Part shown: piece by piece, positions 37,515-46,168 of the stretch | How positions within the stretch are numbered: position 1 is the stretch's first letter | Layout: the number at the start of each line of letters is the position of its first letter | DNA from: an uncultured Pseudomonadota bacterium | GTDB taxonomy: Bacteria; Pseudomonadota; Gammaproteobacteria; Steroidobacterales; Woeseiaceae | Length of the DNA: 64,000 nt | Direction of reading: 5' to 3' | NCBI GenBank assembly: GCA_913055625.1 | Contig: CAJXJW010000001.1 | Span: 62,001 to 126,000, forward strand | Translations under genes and position numbers: made by a program | Notes under the pieces: generated by a model | Seen by the model: the letters and a program-made list of their open reading frames with translations, nothing else | What the model was told of the DNA's origin: nothing | The model's database searches: none

Positions 37515-37900
37515 GGAAATTCGACGTCGTCGCCGGCATTCTGCGCGACGCGGAAGGCCGGATCCTGGTCACCGAGCGGCTCGAGGACGGGCCGTTCTAC
37601 GGGCTGTGGGAATTCCCCGGGGGCAAGATCGGCGACGGCGAGGCGCCGGAGCACGCCCTTTCGCGCGAGCTTCGCGAAGAGATCGGGATCGAGGCGGGGG
37701 ACGCGCATTTCTTCCTGCAGCTCGAGCACCGCTACCCGGACCGGCACGTCTCCATCCGCTTCTTCCTGGTCGACGCCTGGCAAAACGAGCCGGCATCGGT
37801 CGAGGGCCAGGGCTTGCGCTGGGTCACGACCGACGAGCTGGCGACGGTCGACCTGCTGCCGGCAGACCGGCCGGTCGTGGACGCGCTGCGCCGCCTTTAG
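37493..37900 (+). CDS. mutT: 8-oxo-dGTP diphosphatase MutT
   Basis: MutT removes 8-oxo-dGTP from the nucleotide pool. The 135-aa protein has a canonical Nudix box (GGKIGDGE, seven residues, RELREEIGI) preceded by LWEFPG. Length and the [12 protein letters not shown] segment match E. coli MutT. The ATG lies inside the secA 3' end, implying coupling; secA-mutT linkage also occurs in E. coli. Its stop overlaps the opposing zapD by 4 bp. Confidence 0.93.
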   Translation: MPRQAVLRKFDVVAGILRDAEGRILVTERLEDGPFYGLWEFPGGKIGDGEAPEHALSRELREEIGIEAGDAHFFLQLEHRYPDRHVSIRFFLVDAWQNEPASVEGQGLRWVTTDELATVDLLPADRPVVDALRRL

Positions 37901-38697
37901 CAGATACTGAGTTCGAACGGGACGTCGCGCCCCGTTTGCACGGCCCGGCTGCCGATGGCGGACCACTCGAGGAAGCGCACCGTGAAGCGATGCTGGCTGC
38001 CGCTGATCTCCGGGAACAGGCGGCTGCCGTCCTGCAACGTGACGCGGAGCAGTCGACAACTCGCGTCCTTCTGCATGCTGTGCTGGTACATGCCGTTGAT
38101 GGCGAGCTTGTCGACGGGCTGCGAACTCTCGCGAATCAACCAGAGAATCTCGCTGACCGCATCGCAGATCGGCCGGATGTCGTCGATCCACGCCTTGAGG
38201 TCCGCCTGGCGGCGCTCCATGGGCTGCCGCAGCCAGTGGCTGTACTCCGGCAGGTCGAACTCGCAGGTGCCGCCGGGAATCGTGCTCCGATGCTTGACCG
38301 CGTTGAGGAACTCCGAGTCCTTCAGCGACTGCAGGAAGCCGGTGCCGATCGCCGAGACCTGGCGGCGGCTCTCCGTGAGCGTGTTGACCAGGTGATCCAG
38401 CCGACCGCCGTCCACGCCGGGCATGCTCTGAAAGCGTTGCAGCGCCCCGACCTGGAAGTCGAGTTCCTTGTGGACCTCGCTGCGCGCATCGCCGCGCGAC
38501 AGGATCGCGAGGATATCGAGCAACGTATCGATGGTTGCCCGGGTGCCCCAGTCGGACTCCAGCTCATTGTTGTACAGCATCTGCTGGTAGAGGAACTCGA
38601 GACGCAGGAAGGTGCGCATTCGTTCGCTCAGTGGCTGCTCGTACGAGGCCACGGGTGTCATGTCATCAACCAAAACAAATCCAGCCGGTTGGATCAT
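37897..38697 (-). CDS. zapD: FtsZ-associated protein ZapD
   Basis: ZapD cross-links FtsZ filaments by binding the FtsZ C-terminal peptide. The 266-aa protein has YEQPLSERMRTFLRLEFLY, the central helical domain (LLDILAILSRGDARSEVHKEL) and SHWLRQP...W, matching the family in order and length. It follows coaE by 62 bp on the minus strand, the order also known from E. coli (coaE-zapD). Confidence 0.95.
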   Translation of the reverse strand: MIQPAGFVLVDDMTPVASYEQPLSERMRTFLRLEFLYQQMLYNNELESDWGTRATIDTLLDILAILSRGDARSEVHKELDFQVGALQRFQSMPGVDGGRLDHLVNTLTESRRQVSAIGTGFLQSLKDSEFLNAVKHRSTIPGGTCEFDLPEYSHWLRQPMERRQADLKAWIDDIRPICDAVSEILWLIRESSQPVDKLAINGMYQHSMQKDASCRLLRVTLQDGSRLFPEISGSQHRFTVRFLEWSAIGSRAVQTGRDVPFELSIC

Positions 38698-38759
38698 GCC
38701 CGTATTCTGCGCTCCGGGACCGCGTCCGGCAAATCGCGCGGCTGTCGCCGATGGCCGAC

Positions 38760-39386
38760 TCAGCGGGCGGCGAGGTCGACGTACTTGCGATGCAGCGCTT
38801 CGACGCGGGCCCGGGTCTCGTCGAGATCGCCGCCGTTGTCGACGACGTCGTCGGCAATCGCGAGGCGGTCCTCGCGGCTCACCTGGGCCGCGAGCATGCG
38901 CCGTGCCTGGCCTTCGGACTCCGCGTCGCGGTCCATCAGGCGCCGGATCTGGGTCGCTTCGTCGCAGTCGACGACCAGAATGCGGTCCATCAGCGCCGCG
39001 AGCGGCGAACCGGCGAGCAATGGGACGACGATGAGCTGGTAGGGGCCGTCAGCGGCCGCCGCCTGCCGGATCGTTTCGTCGCGGATGACCGGGTGCAGGA
39101 TGGCCTCGAGCCGCCGCCGCGCATCCGCGTCGGTAAAGATCACGCGCCGCATGGCGGCCCGGTCGAGCGTGCCGTCCTCCGCCATGACCGCCTCGCCGAA
39201 CTCGTTGCGGATCGCGGCGAGCGCGGGTCGGCCGGGCTCCACGACCTCGCGGGCAATGACGTCCGTATCGATGATCGCGGCGCCCAGGTCCGCGAACAGG
39301 CTCGACACCGTGGTCTTGCCGCTGGCAATGCCGCCGGTCAGGCCGACGCGGAAGCGGGGGCGGGGAGCGTCTCGAGTTTCGGGCAT
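38760..39386 (-). CDS. coaE: Dephospho-CoA kinase CoaE
   Basis: CoaE phosphorylates dephospho-CoA, the last step of coenzyme A synthesis. The 208-aa P-loop kinase has GLTGGIASGKTT, DTDVIAREV and VVPLLAGS, with the C-terminal HPVIRDE region. Its ATG immediately abuts the pilD stop, so pilD-coaE are co-transcribed. Confidence 0.95.
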   Translation of the reverse strand: MPETRDAPRPRFRVGLTGGIASGKTTVSSLFADLGAAIIDTDVIAREVVEPGRPALAAIRNEFGEAVMAEDGTLDRAAMRRVIFTDADARRRLEAILHPVIRDETIRQAAAADGPYQLIVVPLLAGSPLAALMDRILVVDCDEATQIRRLMDRDAESEGQARRMLAAQVSREDRLAIADDVVDNGGDLDETRARVEALHRKYVDLAAR

Positions 39387-40268
39387 CTAGAACGGGATGT
39401 GCAGCAAAGTCTTCAGCGTATCGCCGCAGACGAACGCAAGCCAGCCGGCGGCGGCGAGAAACGGCCCGAACGGCATCGGGACCTGGCGGTCGCGGCCACG
39501 AAGCACGATGAGCGCGATGCCGAGTACCGCACCGACCACGGCGGAGAGGATGACGATCGTGAACAGGGAGCCCGCGCCGAGCCAGGCGCCGAGCGCGGCC
39601 AGCAACTTGAAGTCGCCGTGCCCCATGCCTTCCTTGCCCGTTACCAGCTTGAACAGCCAGTAGAACGACCACAGGCTCAGGTAGCCCGCCATCGCGCCGA
39701 TGATGGCGTCGCGCGGCGCGATGAACAGCGTGTCGGCGCCCGGCATCGGATGCCACAGGCTCATCGCCAGGCCGATCCACAGGAGTGGCAGCACGACGCT
39801 GTCCGGGATCAGCTGGTGGTCGAAGTCGATCATCGTGATGGGGATGAGGAACAGTGTCAGCACGATACCCATCAGTGCTTCCCAGCCGAATCCGAACCGC
39901 CAGGCGACGACCGCGGCCAACGCGGCGGTCGCCGCTTCGACCAGCGGGTATCGCGGCGAGATCGGCGTCCGGCAGCCCGCGCAGCGGCCCCGAAGGACCA
40001 GGTAGCTGAGCACCGGAATGTTCTGGAGTGCCGTGATGCCGGCGCCGCAGGACGGGCACCGCGAGCGGGGAACGACGAGGTTGAAACGGCCCTCCGGCAC
40101 GTCATCGGCCGGTTGGGACTGCAGGTCCGCGCACTGGGCGCGCCACTCGCGTTGCATCATGACCGGCAGACGGTAAATGACGACGTTCAGGAAGCTGCCA
40201 ATCAGCAGCGCGAACAGGATGACGACGGTGACGAAAAGCGCCGGTGACTGGCTCAGTAACTGGAGCAT
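39387..40268 (-). CDS. pilD: Type IV prepilin peptidase/N-methyltransferase PilD
   Basis: PilD cleaves prepilins before the conserved Phe and methylates the new N-terminus. The 293-aa membrane protein has an N-terminal cytoplasmic zinc-binding loop with two CxxC pairs (SRCPSCGA and GRCAGCRTP) and the aspartyl catalytic sites MIDFDHQLIPD and GMGHGDFKLLAALGAWLG. About eight membrane segments are expected. It should process the two pilins encoded 3-5 kb upstream. Confidence 0.96.
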   Translation of the reverse strand: MLQLLSQSPALFVTVVILFALLIGSFLNVVIYRLPVMMQREWRAQCADLQSQPADDVPEGRFNLVVPRSRCPSCGAGITALQNIPVLSYLVLRGRCAGCRTPISPRYPLVEAATAALAAVVAWRFGFGWEALMGIVLTLFLIPITMIDFDHQLIPDSVVLPLLWIGLAMSLWHPMPGADTLFIAPRDAIIGAMAGYLSLWSFYWLFKLVTGKEGMGHGDFKLLAALGAWLGAGSLFTIVILSAVVGAVLGIALIVLRGRDRQVPMPFGPFLAAAGWLAFVCGDTLKTLLHIPF

Positions 40269-40303
40269 CGGCCGTTATTCTCCCAGCGGGCGGCGGAAAT
40301 GAA

Positions 40304-40333
40304 AACGGCGCCCGATTTTCGCCGGGCGCCGTT
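40304..40333 (-). terminator. Intrinsic terminator after pilC
   Basis: AACGGCGCCCG (40304-40314) and CGGGCGCCGTT (40323-40333) form a perfect 11-bp stem with an 8-nt loop. On the minus strand it is followed by TTTTCATTT, giving a proper T tract. It lies between pilC and pilD, so most pil transcripts should stop before pilD-coaE-zapD. Confidence 0.8.
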
Positions 40334-40356
40334 CGGTGACAGTCGTCCGGTTCCGT

Positions 40357-41574
40357 CTAGACGACGGCACCGAGCTTGAAGATCGGCAGGTACATCGCGA
40401 CGACGAGACCACCGACCAGCACGCCGAGAATCGCCATGATCATCGGCTCGAGCAGCGAACTCAGGTTGTCGACCGCGTTGTCGACGTCTTCCTCGAAGAA
40501 GTCCGCGACCTTGCCGGACATTTCGTCGAGCGAGCCGGATTCCTCGCCGACCGCGATCATCTGGATCACCATGTTCGGGAACAGGTCCGTGTTCTCCATC
40601 GCCTGCTGCAGCCGCTGGCCGGTCGCAACTTCGTCGCGCATTCGCAGCACGCCTTCCTCGTAGACGATGTTGCCGGTGGCGCCCGATACCGACTCCAGTG
40701 CCTCGACGAGCGGTACGCCGGCGGCGAACATCGTCGACAGCGTCCGCGCGTAGCGGGCGATGGCGGCTTTTTCGATGATCGGCCCGATGACCGGCGTCTT
40801 CAGCGTCATGCGGTCGAGCCAATGGCGCATGGCGCGCGAGCGCTTCTTGAAATACAGGAACGAGCCGATGCCGAGACCAATAAAGATCCCGATATACCAG
40901 CCTTTCTCGCGGACGAACGCGGAAAGGTCAATGACCATGCGCGTGAAGCTCGGCAGATCCGCGCCGAAGCCCTGGAACAGGTCCTCGAACGAGGGGATGA
41001 CGAAAATCAGCAGGATGGTCGTGACGATCAGCGCGACGATCAATACGGCGGCCGGGTAGGTCAGCGCCTTCTTGATCTTCTTCTTGATGGCCTCGGTTTT
41101 TTCCTTGTACGTGGCAATCTTGTCGAGCAGCGTCTCGAGGGCACCGGCCTGCTCGCCGGACTCCACGAGATTCACGAACAGGTCGTCGAAGTACAGCGGG
41201 TGCTTCGCCAGGGCTTCGTGCAGCGAGCTGCCGCCCTCGACGTCCCCCTTGATCGACAGGATCAGCTTCTGCATCGCCGCGTTCTCGTGCCCGGTGCCCA
41301 CGATTTCGAAGGCCTGCACGAGCGGGATGCCGGCCGCGAGCATCGTCGCGAGCTGGCGGCTGAACAGCGCGATGTCGCCGGACGTAATCTTGGTCTTGCC
41401 GGAGAACAAGCTCTTCCGCTGTTTGCGGATACGCGTCGGGACGACGCCCTGGCGGCGCAGGTCCGCACGGACCGTGGCCTCGTCGGTCGCCAGCGACTTG
41501 CCCTTGACCTTCTTGCCCCGTTTGTCCGTTCCTTCCCAGAAGAACGGTTCTTTCATGATCGCGGTTTCAGCCAT
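40357..41574 (-). CDS. pilC: Type IV pilus inner-membrane platform protein PilC
   Basis: PilC is the platform protein on which PilB/PilT act. The 405-aa GspF-family protein has two T2SSF domains (about residues 70-195 and 275-395), each with a conserved internal repeat (FSRQLATMLAAGIPLVQAFE and ARTLSTMFAAGVPLVEALE), and three membrane segments. It lies 63 bp downstream of pilB. Confidence 0.96.
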   Translation of the reverse strand: MAETAIMKEPFFWEGTDKRGKKVKGKSLATDEATVRADLRRQGVVPTRIRKQRKSLFSGKTKITSGDIALFSRQLATMLAAGIPLVQAFEIVGTGHENAAMQKLILSIKGDVEGGSSLHEALAKHPLYFDDLFVNLVESGEQAGALETLLDKIATYKEKTEAIKKKIKKALTYPAAVLIVALIVTTILLIFVIPSFEDLFQGFGADLPSFTRMVIDLSAFVREKGWYIGIFIGLGIGSFLYFKKRSRAMRHWLDRMTLKTPVIGPIIEKAAIARYARTLSTMFAAGVPLVEALESVSGATGNIVYEEGVLRMRDEVATGQRLQQAMENTDLFPNMVIQMIAVGEESGSLDEMSGKVADFFEEDVDNAVDNLSSLLEPMIMAILGVLVGGLVVAMYLPIFKLGAVV

Positions 41575-41637
41575 GTTCGTCGTCCGTCAGCGAGCTTGCC
41601 TTTCAGCAATGATTTCCAGCAATGTCAGGCACTTGGA

Positions 41638-43356
41638 TCACTCGATTGTAACCCGGTTGACCTCTTCCAGGCTGGTAACCCCTTCCTTGACTTTGTTCAA
41701 ACCTGCCTGTCGCAGGTCGATGACACCCTCTTTCAGGGCCTGCTCCGCGATCTGCATGGCATTGCCGCCTTCCATGATGATGCGGCCCATGGCCTCGGAG
41801 ACTTCCATGACCTGGAAAATACCGACGCGGCCCTTGTAGCCCTCGTTGCACGACTTGCAGCCCTTCGGGCCGAACACCGTGATATTGCCGTCCAGGTCCT
41901 TCTCGGAGAAGCCTTCCTTTTCGAGGGCCTCGCGCGGTATGTCCTTGACTTCCTTGCAGTTATCGCAGAGCTTGCGGGCCAGGCGCTGGGCGATGATCAG
42001 GCTGACCGAGGTCGCGATGGCGTAGGGCTTGACGCCCATGTCGACCATGCGGGTCAGCGTCTTCGGCGCGTCGTTCGTGTGCAGCGTCGAGAGCACCAGG
42101 TGACCAGTCTGGGCCGCCTTGATCGCGATCTCGGCGGTCTCGAGGTCACGAATCTCGCCGACCATGATGACGTCCGGGTCCTGGCGCAGGAACGCCTTGA
42201 GCGCCGATGCGAACGTCAGGCCGACCTTGGGGTTCACGTTGACCTGGTTGATGCCGGCGAGGTTGATTTCGGCCGGGTCTTCCGCCGTCGAGATGTTGCG
42301 GTCGACGGTGTTGAGGATGTTCAGCCCCGTGTACAGCGATACCGTCTTACCCGAACCTGTCGGGCCGGTCACGAGGATCATGCCGTACGGCTTGTTCAGG
42401 TGCTTCAGATACAGTTGCTTCTGCTTGTCCTCGTAACCCAGTGCATCGATGCCGAGCTTGGCGCTCGACGGGTCGAGGATACGCAGCACGATCTTTTCGC
42501 CGAACAGCGTGGGACAGGTATTCACGCGGAAGTCGATGGCGCGATTCTTGGACAGGCGCATCTTGATGCGGCCGTCTTGCGGAACGCGTCGTTCCGCGAT
42601 GTCCATCCGGGACATGACCTTCAGACGTGCGCATAGCTTGTTCGCAAGCGCCACCGGCGGCGCGGCGACTTCCGACAGCACGCCGTCCAGGCGTGTGCGA
42701 ATCCGGAAATGCTTTTCGTACGGTTCGAAATGTATGTCTGACGCGCCACGCTTGATGGCGTCGAGCAGGATCTTGTTGACGAAGCGGACGACGGGCGCGT
42801 CTTCGATGTCGTCACGGTGGACGTCCTCGTCTTCCTGCTCGTCCGAACTGACATCCAGGTTCTCGAGGTCGAAGTCCTCGTCGTCGAGGCCGGACATGCT
42901 CGTGTCCACGGCCTCGATGGCTTTGCTGATGCGCTCCTCGAGCTTGTCCTGCTCGACGACGACCGGGTCGATCCGCAAACTGGACTGGAACTTGATGTCG
43001 TCGATCGCCTGCAGGTTCGTCGGGTCGGCAATCGCGAGAAACAGGCGCTGGCCGCGCTTGACCAGCGGCAGCACCCGGTGCTTGGAAATCAGTTTCTGGT
43101 CGACCGAGCGAACGGCCTCGAGGTCGACCTCCATCGCGTCGAGATCCAGCAGTGGCACGCCGAACTCGTGCGAGGCCGCCACGGCAATGGCGCGGGCGTT
43201 GGCCAGGTCCTGGTTGACCAAGTAGGCGACGAGCGGGACCTTGTCCTTCCGGGCGGCTTCGGTTGCCTCGTTGAGCTTGTCCTCGGCGATGATTCCGTCC
43301 TGGACGAGACGCCGCGGCAGGCCTGCGAGGTTCGATTGTGATGCCGTAGCAGCCAT
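41638..43356 (-). CDS. pilB: Type IV pilus extension ATPase PilB
   Basis: PilB powers pilus assembly. The 572-aa protein has an N-terminal MshEN/GspE-N domain, a Walker A motif GPTGSGKT, Asp box and Walker B around DPDVIMVGEIRD, and a four-Cys zinc site (LCDNCKEV...GCKSCNEGY). Some PilB-type ATPases bind c-di-GMP through the MshEN domain; whether this one does cannot be judged without alignment. It lies about 150 bp after the second pilin. Confidence 0.96.
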   Translation of the reverse strand: MAATASQSNLAGLPRRLVQDGIIAEDKLNEATEAARKDKVPLVAYLVNQDLANARAIAVAASHEFGVPLLDLDAMEVDLEAVRSVDQKLISKHRVLPLVKRGQRLFLAIADPTNLQAIDDIKFQSSLRIDPVVVEQDKLEERISKAIEAVDTSMSGLDDEDFDLENLDVSSDEQEDEDVHRDDIEDAPVVRFVNKILLDAIKRGASDIHFEPYEKHFRIRTRLDGVLSEVAAPPVALANKLCARLKVMSRMDIAERRVPQDGRIKMRLSKNRAIDFRVNTCPTLFGEKIVLRILDPSSAKLGIDALGYEDKQKQLYLKHLNKPYGMILVTGPTGSGKTVSLYTGLNILNTVDRNISTAEDPAEINLAGINQVNVNPKVGLTFASALKAFLRQDPDVIMVGEIRDLETAEIAIKAAQTGHLVLSTLHTNDAPKTLTRMVDMGVKPYAIATSVSLIIAQRLARKLCDNCKEVKDIPREALEKEGFSEKDLDGNITVFGPKGCKSCNEGYKGRVGIFQVMEVSEAMGRIIMEGGNAMQIAEQALKEGVIDLRQAGLNKVKEGVTSLEEVNRVTIE

Positions 43357-43469
43357 AGGAGGGGCGTCAGCTCAATTTGGGTCCGAGCGATACAGTCTCA
43401 CTGATCCAATACCCCGATTCAACTGCATTTTGTGCGGCCTATCACAAATGTGGGAATTCATTAAGTCAA

Positions 43470-43483
43470 GCCGACGAATCGGC
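43470..43483 (-). terminator. Weak UUCG hairpin after the distal pilin
   Basis: On the minus strand GCCGA-TTCG-TCGGC is followed by TTGACTTAATG. The stem is only 5 bp but has a stable UUCG-type loop. It lies 26 bp past the pilin stop and may only partly reduce read-through into pilB. Confidence 0.4.
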
Positions 43484-43508
43484 GCGGGGACGCCCGCAAC
43501 GTCGCTTG

Positions 43509-44003
43509 CTAGCGGCAGGAAGACGGCAGGTAGCGGCGGTTCACCGTGGGGTCGACATGGGCAGCGCCGCCGTTCAGCAATGCTCCCCCCGTCGGTGCGC
43601 CGGAATAGCCGCAGCGCCACGAGATTACGTTTCCGGCAGTCTCGTACGGGGTCAGGTACAAGATGGTGCCGGCAATGTCGGCATGCGCCCGCGGCCCGCC
43701 GAAAGTCACGGCGATTCGTCCGTCCGTGACGTCGACCTGGCTGACGTAGCCGCCCCGGGTATCGGTCGCGAGCGCCGACATGCCGGCCGCGACCCGGTCC
43801 GCCGGCGCAACGCCGTCGGCGGTGTAGGAATCCGTGATGGGTACCTTGGCACCGGAGGCCATGCTGATGCCTTCCGTCACCTGTGCGCGCACGGTGTACG
43901 TCTGGTACGCGGAGGTTGCCAGCGCCGAGAGAATTCCGATGATCGCGACAACGATCATCAGCTCGATCAGCGTAAAGCCGGCGTGAGCCTTCCTAGCGTT
44001 CAT
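43509..44003 (-). CDS. Type IV pilin, distal paralogue lacking Pro22
   Basis: The 164-aa prepilin has a 9-aa leader ending in Gly (AHAG) and the mature start [16 protein letters not shown] with Glu5, the classic PilD substrate. Mature position 22 is Ser (ATSAY) where most major pilins have Pro. A C-terminal Cys pair (WRCGYSG and SSCR) should close a disulfide loop of about 30 residues. Start 44003 follows a strong GGGGAGG site. It has no sigma-54 promoter of its own and depends on read-through from the proximal pilin or an unseen promoter. It could be a second major or a minor pilin. Confidence 0.9.
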   Translation of the reverse strand: MNARKAHAGFTLIELMIVVAIIGILSALATSAYQTYTVRAQVTEGISMASGAKVPITDSYTADGVAPADRVAAGMSALATDTRGGYVSQVDVTDGRIAVTFGGPRAHADIAGTILYLTPYETAGNVISWRCGYSGAPTGGALLNGGAAHVDPTVNRRYLPSSCR

Positions 44004-44095
44004 GATCCGCCTCCCCACGATGTATCAAGTCACTACAGGTATCCGATCCAGCTTCGGAACAGCGAGCAGCGCAGGTTTCCGACGGTTGTATGCAA

Positions 44096-44119
44096 GAGGC
44101 CCCGGGTGTCCGGGGCCTC
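44096..44119 (-). terminator. Hairpin between the two pilin genes
   Basis: GAGGCCCCGG (44096-44105) pairs with CCGGGGCCTC (44110-44119), 10 bp, 4-nt loop. On the minus strand the tail is TTGCAT, poor in T, so partial termination after the first pilin is likely, favouring high proximal and lower distal pilin expression. Confidence 0.6.
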
Positions 44120-44162
44120 GAGCGTTTCCCCGAAGGGAATCATCCTACTGCTGCGATCCGAT

Positions 44163-44588
44163 TTACGGACGGCAAGCCGACGGAACATGCTTCGGCGACA
44201 GCGTCGTAGCGGCACAGGTCCACTCGATGGCGCCGGTGTTGTCCGTCGCCGTCAGCGTGAGCTGCTGGCCGGCAATCGCGGTGTTGGCCTGGTCACCGTA
44301 GGTGACCGTGACAACCTGTCCAGCAACCTGTACGCCGGTCGTGTACTGGCCTTCGATCGTGTTGGGAAGAGCCAGCCCGGCAGCCGTGTTGTCAGCCGGC
44401 CAGCCGCCGGTGTCCTGGTAGAACTCGGCAACAGCAGCCTTCGCGCCGGAGGCCAGGCTCATGCCTTCAGAGACCTGTGCACGAATCGTGTAGTCCTGGT
44501 AAGCCGGGATAGCGATGGCGGCCAGGATGCCAATGATCGCAACAACGATCATGAGTTCGATGAGGGTAAAACCCTGTTGCTTCTTCAT
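44163..44588 (-). CDS. pilA: Major type IV pilin PilA
   Basis: The 141-aa prepilin has a 6-aa leader (MKKQQG), mature [27 protein letters not shown] with Glu5 and Pro22 (split here by the usual conserved run), and a short C-terminal disulfide loop (WTCAATT to SACRP). It is the first gene after a consensus sigma-54 promoter, fitting the main pilus subunit. Leader length of 6 and small size are typical of group IVa pilins. Surface Ser/Thr-rich C-terminal half offers sites for O-glycosylation. Confidence 0.93.
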   Translation of the reverse strand: MKKQQGFTLIELMIVVAIIGILAAIAIPAYQDYTIRAQVSEGMSLASGAKAAVAEFYQDTGGWPADNTAAGLALPNTIEGQYTTGVQVAGQVVTVTYGDQANTAIAGQQLTLTATDNTGAIEWTCAATTLSPKHVPSACRP

Positions 44589-44652
44589 CAGTTTCTCTCC
44601 ATGAAAGATAAACGTACTGCGAAAACGGCGTAACCGCCTGTACGAACTCTAA

Positions 44653-44668
44653 AGCAAGGGCTGTGCCA
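44653..44668 (-). promoter_or_regulatory. Sigma-54 promoter of pilA
   Basis: On the minus strand TGGCAC (44668-44663), five bases, then TTGCT (44657-44653) match the -24/-12 consensus with the exact GG-to-GC spacing. Start would be near 44642, giving a 54-nt leader. The adjacent gene encodes the sigma-54 activator PilR. Confidence 0.88.
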
Positions 44669-44750
44669 GTTTTTTGCGGTACGTCACAAATCATTGAAGG
44701 CGCAAGGGAAACCGGCGAAGCACGTGAATTTCGTCGCCGTCCCCGGGTGT

Positions 44751-44804
44751 GACAAAGCGGCGACAATTGCCCGACCCTTGTCAGAAACTGACAAAAAATG
44801 TCAG
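44751..44804 (-). promoter_or_regulatory. TGTCA-rich upstream block, candidate PilR sites
   Basis: Three alternating copies of TGTCAG/CTGACA occur at 44779-44784, 44788-44793 and 44799-44804, plus TTGTC on the minus strand at 44762-44766 and 44751-44755. They lie about 110-160 bp upstream of the predicted pilA start. Pseudomonas PilR recognises tandem TGTC-containing sites, so these are likely activator sites. The CTGACA/TGTCAG pair could also fold as a weak pilR terminator. Confidence 0.55.
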
Positions 44805-44855
44805 TCTCGTCGGCAATCCACCACAGGGCTTATGCAAAGACTGCCTGGCAGGAGC

Positions 44856-46166
44856 TCATGCATCGATGCCGAGTTTCTTGATGCGGTAGCGAAGCTGCCG
44901 GAACGACAGGCCCAGCAGTTTCGCGGCAGCCGTCTTGTTGTACCGCGTCTTTTCGAGCGCCTCGACGATGGCCTGGCGCTGCACGTCCTCCACCTGCTCG
45001 CCCAGGTTCGATGCCGCGGCGGGCGCCGGGCTGGCGCCGTCGGCCGATGCCGTCCGCATGTGCAGGTCGGCGGCCGCTATCCGGCCCCGTGTGCAGAGGG
45101 TCACGGCCCGCTCCAGCATGTTCTCGAGTTCGCGAACGTTGCCGGGAAAGTTGTAGGACAGCAGGGCCTGGCGCGCGCCATCGTCGAGGTCGACCCTGGC
45201 ACCGAGCTTGCGCAGGATGTGGCTGGCGAGCTGAAGGACGTCGTCGCCCCGGTCCCGGAGCGCAGGCACGCGCATCTCGATGACGTTGATCCGGTAGTAC
45301 AGGTCTTCGCGGAACTCGCCGTCGGCGACCATCCGGGCCAGGTTCTTGTGGGTGGCTGACAGGATGCGGGCGTTGACGGGCTCTTCGGCGGAAGCGCCCA
45401 CGGGCCGCACCGTCTTTTCCTGGATGACGCGCAGCAGTTTGACCTGCATCGCGAGCGGCAGGTCCGCGATCTCGTCGAGAAACAGTGTGCCGCCGTTGGC
45501 CGCCTGCAGAAGTCCGACTTTGTCGGCCACGGCGCCGGTGAAACTGCCCTTGCGATGCCCGAAGAACTCCGATTCCATGAGTTCCGCCGGGATGGCACCG
45601 CAGTTCACGGGCACGAACGGGCCCTCGGCGCGCGGTCCCGAGTCGTGGACCATGCGGGCGACCAGTTCCTTGCCGGTCCCCGATTCGCCGGCGATGTGCA
45701 CCGGCGCCTGAGAGCGAGCGACTTTCTCGACCATGTCGCGCAGTTCCCGCATGACGACGGAGTCGCCGATCAGTTGCGCGCCGTCGTCTTCGCGTTCCCG
45801 GTCGACCTTCAGTGCGTTTTCGACGATATCGCGCAGGTTGTTGAGATCGAGCGGCTTCGAAATGAAATCGAAGGCGCCGAGCTTGAGCGCCTGCACGGCG
45901 GTCTCGACGTTGCCGTGCGCCGTAATGACGGCGACCGGCACGCCCGGTACGTTGTCCTGGATCCAATCGACGAGCTCCAGGCCGTCGCCGTCCGGCAGGC
46001 GCATGTCGGTGAGGCAGATGTCGAATCGCTGGCTGCCGAGTTCCTCCTTGGCGCTCCCCACGTCCGTTGCGGCCACGGTCCGGATGTCCATCCGGCCGAG
46101 CGTCAGCGCCAGTAGTTCGCAGATGTCGGGTTCGTCGTCGACGACGAGGGCGACGGGCTGCTTCAT
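44856..46166 (-). CDS. pilR: Sigma-54 response regulator PilR
   Basis: PilR activates pilA with sigma-54. The 436-aa protein has a receiver domain with phospho-acceptor Asp54, an AAA+ domain with Walker A GESGTGKE (160-167), the sigma-54 contact loop GSFTGA (207-212) and Walker B GGTLFLDE (225-232), and a C-terminal Fis-type HTH (NKTAAAKLLGLSFRQLRYRI). The ATG at 46166 is 2 bp after the pilS stop. Confidence 0.96.
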   Translation of the reverse strand: MKQPVALVVDDEPDICELLALTLGRMDIRTVAATDVGSAKEELGSQRFDICLTDMRLPDGDGLELVDWIQDNVPGVPVAVITAHGNVETAVQALKLGAFDFISKPLDLNNLRDIVENALKVDREREDDGAQLIGDSVVMRELRDMVEKVARSQAPVHIAGESGTGKELVARMVHDSGPRAEGPFVPVNCGAIPAELMESEFFGHRKGSFTGAVADKVGLLQAANGGTLFLDEIADLPLAMQVKLLRVIQEKTVRPVGASAEEPVNARILSATHKNLARMVADGEFREDLYYRINVIEMRVPALRDRGDDVLQLASHILRKLGARVDLDDGARQALLSYNFPGNVRELENMLERAVTLCTRGRIAAADLHMRTASADGASPAPAAASNLGEQVEDVQRQAIVEALEKTRYNKTAAAKLLGLSFRQLRYRIKKLGIDA

Positions 46167-46168
46167 GA

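Noticed and set aside
43441..43469. Promoter for pilB (TTGACT on minus strand)
   Set aside because: The hexamer at 17 bp is TGTGAT, a poor -10, and no sigma-54 element is present.
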